Assembly: GCF_003573695.1 (NCBI RefSeq)
Contig: NC_039361.1
Span: 41,315,673-41,379,672, forward strand
Length of the DNA: 64,000 nt
Reading direction: 5' to 3'
Source of the DNA: Papaver somniferum
Taxonomy: Eukaryota > Streptophyta > Magnoliopsida > Ranunculales > Papaveraceae
Shown: positions 59,136-64,000 of the stretch, piece after piece
Position numbering within the stretch: position 1 is the stretch's first letter
Layout of the letters: every line of letters begins with the position of its first letter
Translations under genes and position numbers: made by a program
Notes under the pieces: model-generated
Told to the model about the DNA's origin: nothing
The model's database searches: none
What the model saw: the letters and a program-made list of their open reading frames with translations, nothing else

Positions 59136-59795
59136 TTTGAAAAATGGGGATACGGGATACGTAGAGATACGTGTATATATTAAAATCATTTAAGTTTGTA
59201 ATAATTCATTTTGATAAAAAGAATCATATAAAACAAAACAAAACAAAAACTTTATGGAATATTAAAATAAAACAGATAAAAGTTATCTAACATTTGGCTC
59301 ACCCATCACTCATTAATATTATCTTCATCAAAGAGCGCTGCTTATTGTTGTGGCTCGTCAAGTGAAAGATTTGCAACTTCAAGTTCTCTCGCACCGTCTA
59401 TAGTGTATCAAATTTATCTTCATTGATATCCCACAGTCCACTTTCTCCTTTCGTATAATTTTCACTTTTTCGTGAAAGGAGATGAATATTACCATAAACA
59501 AACAATAAATCCTCAGCACGTTGGGGTACAATCTTATTTCTCTTCATTGAATGGATAAAGTTATAAATGCTCCAATTTCTCTCCAATGATAAAAAATTAT
59601 ATATGCTCCAATTATATTATATGAAGTATCCCCTCTTAGAGTATCCGAAGGTATCCTAATGTATTCCTTACCTTTTTCGTAATTAATAAAAAAGGACACT
59701 TTAAATGGAGTATCCCCAAGTATCCCAAATTATCTGACACTGATACGGTGTCCCACACGGATACGTCACCGATTTTGAAGTATCCGTGTTTCATA
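59100..59795 (-). mobile_element. hAT transposon remnant
   Basis: The block has GATACGG/CCGTATC-type words at both ends (59100-59180 and 59625-59790). The minus-strand frame 59586-59398 reads ERNWSIYNFIHSMKRNK, QRAEDLLFVYGNIHLL and GLWDINEDKFD, the typical C-terminal dimerisation region (hATC) of a hAT transposase. The rest of the transposase is absent. It abuts the broken end of the STP pseudogene. Confidence 0.7.
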
Positions 59796-60716
59796 GAGTA
59801 GTAGTACAATTGACTGATGGCTGCAGTTTCAGAATGAAGTGCACTATAAGGAAAAAAAAACACGACAAGACTTAGCACAACAGCCTAGGGAAAAAAACAA
59901 CAACCGAGAGACCAACAGACTCTCCCAAAACAAGCTGACCAGCAGAATCACAAAGCCAACAGCCTGCCACAAAGACAAAACCAACCAAAACCGATTCTAT
60001 GACTTCTCCCCACGCTTTCCTTACGGGTCCCATTAATACGTTCACATTTCAGCCTTCAAGTTCTCGAATCTCGCTAAGTTCTTTTAAGCGAAAAAGCCTT
60101 CAAGCTCTTGCTGTCTTGGTTCTTGGTTATCCTCACCACCATCTTCTACCAACACTTTTTCTCAAACTTCCTCAATAAAATTCCTAGTGTATCTTTTATT
60201 TCCATTTTAGTGTACAAGAAATTAAAGTGAAATCCATCAGATTTAGATATTTTTCTGACTGAGTCACTGATATTTGTAACTTATGTATTGCAGCTTCTAT
60301 ATTGTAGAAAAGTAGAAGAACCAAAGGACTAACAGGGTTTACCATTACCATCAGCGCCAATCATTGACGGTTAAGGTTTTCCAAAATTGAATCGAGAAAA
60401 GACTAGTCTTCTCATACGTACGACCACGAGTTTACAAAATACTCTTTATTCAAAACAAAACAAAACAAAACAAAACAAAACAAAACAAAATAAAAGTTTA
60501 CTTTGTTAAAGACTGCTCCAAACTTTCGTTATCAAAATTCCTTATATTTCCATATTCGTGTACAACAAAACCAAACTCTTACATTATTCCCATTTTTGTG
60601 GACAACAAAAGAAATTATTTATTCGACTAGGGTATATTTATACAAACCATCGATATTTGAAACTTCCAAATAAAGACCTCCGTATTGTATTGAACGTCAA
60701 AAAATCAACCTAGCCT
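59796..60716. other. Intergenic sequence with a (CAAAA)n microsatellite
   Basis: No gene recognised. The microsatellite of eight CAAAA units is at 60451-60490. AT-rich otherwise. Confidence 0.5.
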
Positions 60717-61150
60717 GCTACCATGCTAAAGGTGACTTTCAATGTTGAAAACAATTGTCATGATCATAGCAAGCACCATAAACATGAATGAAGCTTCCAA
60801 GCTTATATTGAGGGTCCGGCCTTGAGAATGAGAATGAGGTCGCACATCCTTATTAAACCAATTAAGGCACTCAAGAAACATCCAACAAATGAAATGTTAA
60901 TGCCCAAGAGTATATATATTTGATGGGTTCTTTGTTTTTATTATTTAAAACAACTTGTACTGTACCCATCCCCCTACACCTCCAATCGCCAACCCAGATA
61001 ACAAATTTTGCTGAAAATATCGATGAGGGTTGAGAAATGTTAGAATTAATATTACACGATTATTATTCCTTACAGACTCAGATAGACAAGTGACTATTTA
61101 TAAGACTCACATGACCTACACACATGTGCATAACATGACCTTGACAATAG
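60717..61150. other. 3' flank of the unidentified minus-strand gene
   Basis: Mostly AT-rich. A minus-strand stretch at about 60729-60845 reads a His/Ser segment followed by a hydrophobic stretch (FMFMVLAMIMTIVF) and a stop. It could be the end of another small membrane-anchored protein, but I see no upstream exon that joins it. Confidence 0.3.
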
Positions 61151-62514
61151 TCAACAGACAGCAGATGGGGAAGCACTACCAACTGAAATACTAGTATGAT
61201 CAAGACCACCTCCGGTAGAAACATCTGCTTGATCACCCGCACTATTATTATTGGCAATAACCTCGCCATAACCAGGTGCATCACCAGTAGAATGAATAGC
61301 AAGAAAACTATCAGAGGCACAAGTACACTGCAACAAATTTGTACGTATCTAGTTATATCATGTGTCCATTCTGATTGAAAGATGCATATATGAGTCTGAA
61401 CTTACCACCATATGCCATCAAAGTTCAATTTAGACATAAAATTCCAACGCTATCATAAAGGACCAGTACAAACTCAAAAACTTAGTTACCGTTTTGCTGG
61501 CAGATGACCCGTCTTTTATATGTAACTCCTCTGTTTCAGACTTGGTTCCATTGGATGCCTGCATAAAAAAAAAAGTATAAGAAATTAACTATCATACTAG
61601 GTCATATGACTTTCCGTTGGAAAACGATTAATAAAAAAATATTTTTTTAAAGTTTTAATAAAAAATTATAATTTATTGTTTTCTTTTGTGAATGAAACTT
61701 TTTAGTCCCACATTGTGGAGTTTCCAATTTTTAGTAGTTTTAAGAAACTATATAAACCTTTTAGTCCCACATCGGGGAGTTTTTTCTTCTTAAGTTGTAT
61801 TTGTCAATTATATAAACAAATTCACTACTTTTATAAAATCTATGGGAAAGGGGTTGCTCTATATTTAGAGGGACCCCCAAGGGAAAAAAAGCATTTTATA
61901 TTGTTTTCTCAAGCGTTCGAGATTTTCCTTTATGGTTTTTTCGGAGTTGCCAAGCTCAAGTTGAGCATCTACTACATATGCTAGTAATAGGTGTATTAGG
62001 GTGTTTTATCCTGGAGATATCCGTCCTGTGAGGGCTATAGCGTCATTCTTGAGTGTAGCCGGGCGCTAATGTCTTAAGGGAAACGTGTTGAACACGTGAC
62101 TCACTCTGTTTTTCCAAAGTTTTGCCTTGTTGATGTTGCGGAGATATGGGGAGCTCATTCGTTTCATCAAATCGATCACTTCCATTATAAAGGAGCTAAG
62201 TATCAATAACTTTTGCTTATTTGATTTTTCCTTGTTTTTGATTATTGCACCCAACACTTTCAACTCACTCTAAGGTGCCCCAAAAGGCCCAAACCTTAGC
62301 CAAAACTCCAAGCTTCGAAGTTCAGTTTGAAATTTGTTGGAATGAACTTTGGATCGGTAACTGAAGCGGGTAATGAGCTCTCACTGAGCTAGCGGAAATA
62401 CAATTCCTACCCTAAGAACCGCGACTACATATTTAGAGGCTCACCACTCACCTTCTTGGAAGATGCCTCTACTTCAGCCTGCATGGTGCCACTGAATGCT
62501 AATATATGACGTTC
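61151..62514 (-). CDS. Three in-phase exons of an unidentified gene (3' end), partial
   Basis: Exons on the minus strand are 62452-62514 (ERHILAFSGTMQ...), 61490-61558 (ASNGTKSETEELH...) and 61151-61327 (CTCASDSFLAIHS... to a TGA). Their lengths are 63, 69 and 177 bp, all in phase 0, and each is bounded by good AG and GT sites (GCAG|GAACG, AAGAAG|GTGAGT, GCAG|GCATC, ACG|GTAACT, GCAG|TGTAC). Consistent phase over three exons argues for a real gene or a recent fragment. The encoded 101 residues are hydrophilic, Ser/Gly/Asp-rich and end in SASPSAVC. I do not recognise the family, and I could not find the upstream exons before the hAT element at 63148. It may be a truncated copy. The intron between the first two exons contains repeat-like DNA. 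Confidence 0.45.
61685..62265 (+). mobile_element. Repeat-like insertion in the intron, possible solo LTR
   Basis: It contains two copies of TTTTAGTCCCACAT (61700 and 61760), a TATATAAAC box and an end CACCCAACA, features common in LTRs of plant elements. I cannot fix both ends or find a target duplication, so this is a tentative call. Confidence 0.35.
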
Positions 62515-63147
62515 CTGCATACAAAACATCATATATATACATAGTGTAATATAGAGTTCAGATTGTTGGAATCTTGCAACAATAGAAGAAACATCGGATG
62601 TATCAAACAATAAATATAAAGAACCGTATCAAACAACTTTACCACGAACAAATTGATGAGGGCAGAATCACAGGTTTAACAAGCTGTCCTTAACACATTA
62701 GTTCGCGGGTATACTATGAAGTAATGCTAAACCCCAACGTTCGAAGATGTGTCCAGGATAAGACTGCCCGATATAACTTGAGTTAGCACAACGCAAGTTA
62801 CCCACTCTTGAACTCAGCAACAGGGATGGAAGTAAAACGCCGCACAAAAAATAATAATAAGAAGAAAAGTAGACCTAGAGATAGTCGCTGCTTGCATGTT
62901 TTGAAAACAAAATTTCAAGTCATATTTATAGGATGAGATACTTGCAAATCAAGTTAGGTTTTGGTTTTCTTCAAAAACAAGTAAAACTCGTAAAAGGAAT
63001 TTCCCACAAATAAAACTCTTAAGAAAATAGTTTTGGAATTAATTTCCTAAAGAAAAATTCGCCAAAAATAAATACGAGTAGAAGAGGAACTTGGTGCATG
63101 GTATACACGCATGGGCATGGATCGAAACATGTATTTTTCGCCCCATC
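62515..63147. other. Sequence between the unidentified gene and the hAT element
   Basis: No exon, repeat boundary or RNA gene recognised. Confidence 0.4.
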
Positions 63148-64000
63148 CAGGGCCGGCCCTGAGGCAAAGGAAAAGTCAACGAAGGTTGACTTTCGGGCAG
63201 CAGCGAAAGTGGGCAGCAAAAATAGGATTTTGTCTAGAGGGTTTGTGATAAAAACATGAAAATGAAGGTTTAAAACGTGAGTACAGAAAGTAAAAAGGAT
63301 GTATAGGAAGAGAAGTAGAGGGCATATTGTGAATAAGGACTTACTTTAAAGGCTTATTGCTAAATATATAATAAATATCATATTATTACAAATAGAATTT
63401 TTCTCGATTTTTCTATCAAAATCTCGTCTTCTTCCTTATTTCCTTCCCTGCTCCTCTGGCTCTTCGGCTCTTCCACTTGAGCCATTGTTGCGACACCACC
63501 ATCTCCACGGTAAGTAGAATCAAAACCCCAATTCAATCATGAAGCATAAGATAGATTGACATAACATTTATATATTATAATTGATTTTGCATCTAATCTT
63601 TGGTTTTCAGTTAGTATATATAACTTAAGTGTATTTTCAGGGGAAAAAGTTTTAAATCCCTAATTCAATCATAAGAATAGATAATCATGTATGTTCTATG
63701 ATTGATTTTAAATGTTATCTTTTGAATCTCAGTTAGCATTACTTAATTGTATATTTTAGGGAAATTTTTTTTTAATTAAACCCCCAATTTTTAGTAAATT
63801 TTTGTTTGTTTGTTGTTCTTGTTTGCTGAGCATTTTTCTTTGTTGAATCAATTACAGGTATGCCTCTGAAAAGAAAACAATCATCTGGATGTCAAAATAG
63901 GAAGAACAAAAAAAAAAGAGATTGACATCTACTGAATCTCTTGCAGGTTCGTTTGATAAGTTTTTGATTAGGAATCAACCAATAGTTGGGAACGCCTCCA
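63148..64000 (+). mobile_element. 5' end of a hAT transposon, running off the window
   Basis: It starts with CAGGGCCGGCCCTGAGGC, which fits hAT inverted ends (CAGGG...). A leader of about 300 bp follows, then a probable non-coding exon ending at CACG|GTAAGT (63510), an intron, and an acceptor ACAG (63857) just before the transposase start. The right half and the 8-bp duplication lie outside the window. Confidence 0.65.
63860..64000 (+). CDS. hAT (TTF-type zinc finger/hATC) transposase, N-terminal start, partial
   Basis: ATG at 63860 directly follows an intron acceptor. The product starts MPLKRKQSSGCQNRKNKKK, and in the next frame RLTSTESLAGSFDKFLI follows to the window end. Plant hAT transposases of the TTF-type zinc finger group start with such a Lys/Arg-rich segment followed by a GxxDKF block. 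The change of frame lies in a run of ten A (63908-63917); as written the ATG frame meets TGA at 63923-63925. Either the A run is one base off, or the copy is broken. Where the protein ends cannot be seen. Confidence 0.6.

Noticed and set aside
1..64000. tRNA, rRNA or other structured RNA genes
   Set aside because: I looked for tRNA-like arms and conserved rRNA blocks and saw none outside the tRNA-complementary primer sites of the retrotransposons.

Overview
The window is nuclear DNA of a flowering plant, most likely a eudicot with a repeat-rich genome. The evidence is intron-containing plant genes (a UGT78-type glycosyltransferase, a CBP60 calmodulin-binding protein, an EAPP-type zinc protein and a sugar-transporter pseudogene) embedded in LTR retrotransposons, a LINE and DNA transposons. 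A basal eudicot such as a poppy relative is possible, but that is a weak guess and nothing here proves it.

Region 1 (1-36.9 kb) is almost entirely retrotransposons. An outer LTR element spans from left of the window to 23442. Only the last 140 bp of its 5' LTR are visible; its 3' LTR is at about 22827-23442. Two younger, related LTR elements with perfect 5-bp target duplications are nested in it: element 1 (1083-10125, TSD CTAGG) and element 2 (13395-20278, TSD CTAAC). The outer element itself lies in an older LTR family (23443-25602), of which a solo copy is at 26488-28963. A third element of the element-1 type lies on the minus strand at 29704-36892 (TSD TTTGC). Elements 1 to 3 use a tRNA-Asp-type primer site and have no recognisable gag or pol. 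Elements 1 and 3 instead carry the same kind of acidic protein ORF, broken in both; element 2 has lost it.

Region 2 (37-46.4 kb) is the gene island: a two-exon UGT78-like flavonoid glycosyltransferase (+, 37640-41106), a small Cys-rich protein of unknown function (-, 41682-42185) and an eight-exon CBP60 gene (-, 42855-46358). The UGT intron carries a hAT-like non-autonomous element and a pogo-type transposase fragment.

Region 3 (46.7-54.7 kb) holds two more non-autonomous DNA elements, a broken L1-type LINE split by a solo LTR, and a retrocopy-like fragment with a poly(A) run. The three DNA elements at 38.2, 46.8 and 48.0 kb share an end box, and their cores consist of strings of short hairpins. 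This is the most unusual feature seen.

Region 4 (54.3-64 kb) holds a mosaic duplicate of flanks of the EAPP and CBP60 genes, the three-exon EAPP gene (-, 55878-57974), an STP-type sugar-transporter pseudogene next to a hAT remnant, three in-phase exons of an unidentified gene (-, 61151-62514), and the 5' end of a larger hAT element running off the right edge. The genes do not form an operon-like unit. UGT and CBP60 suggest specialised metabolism and calcium or defence signalling respectively, but they are simply neighbours.
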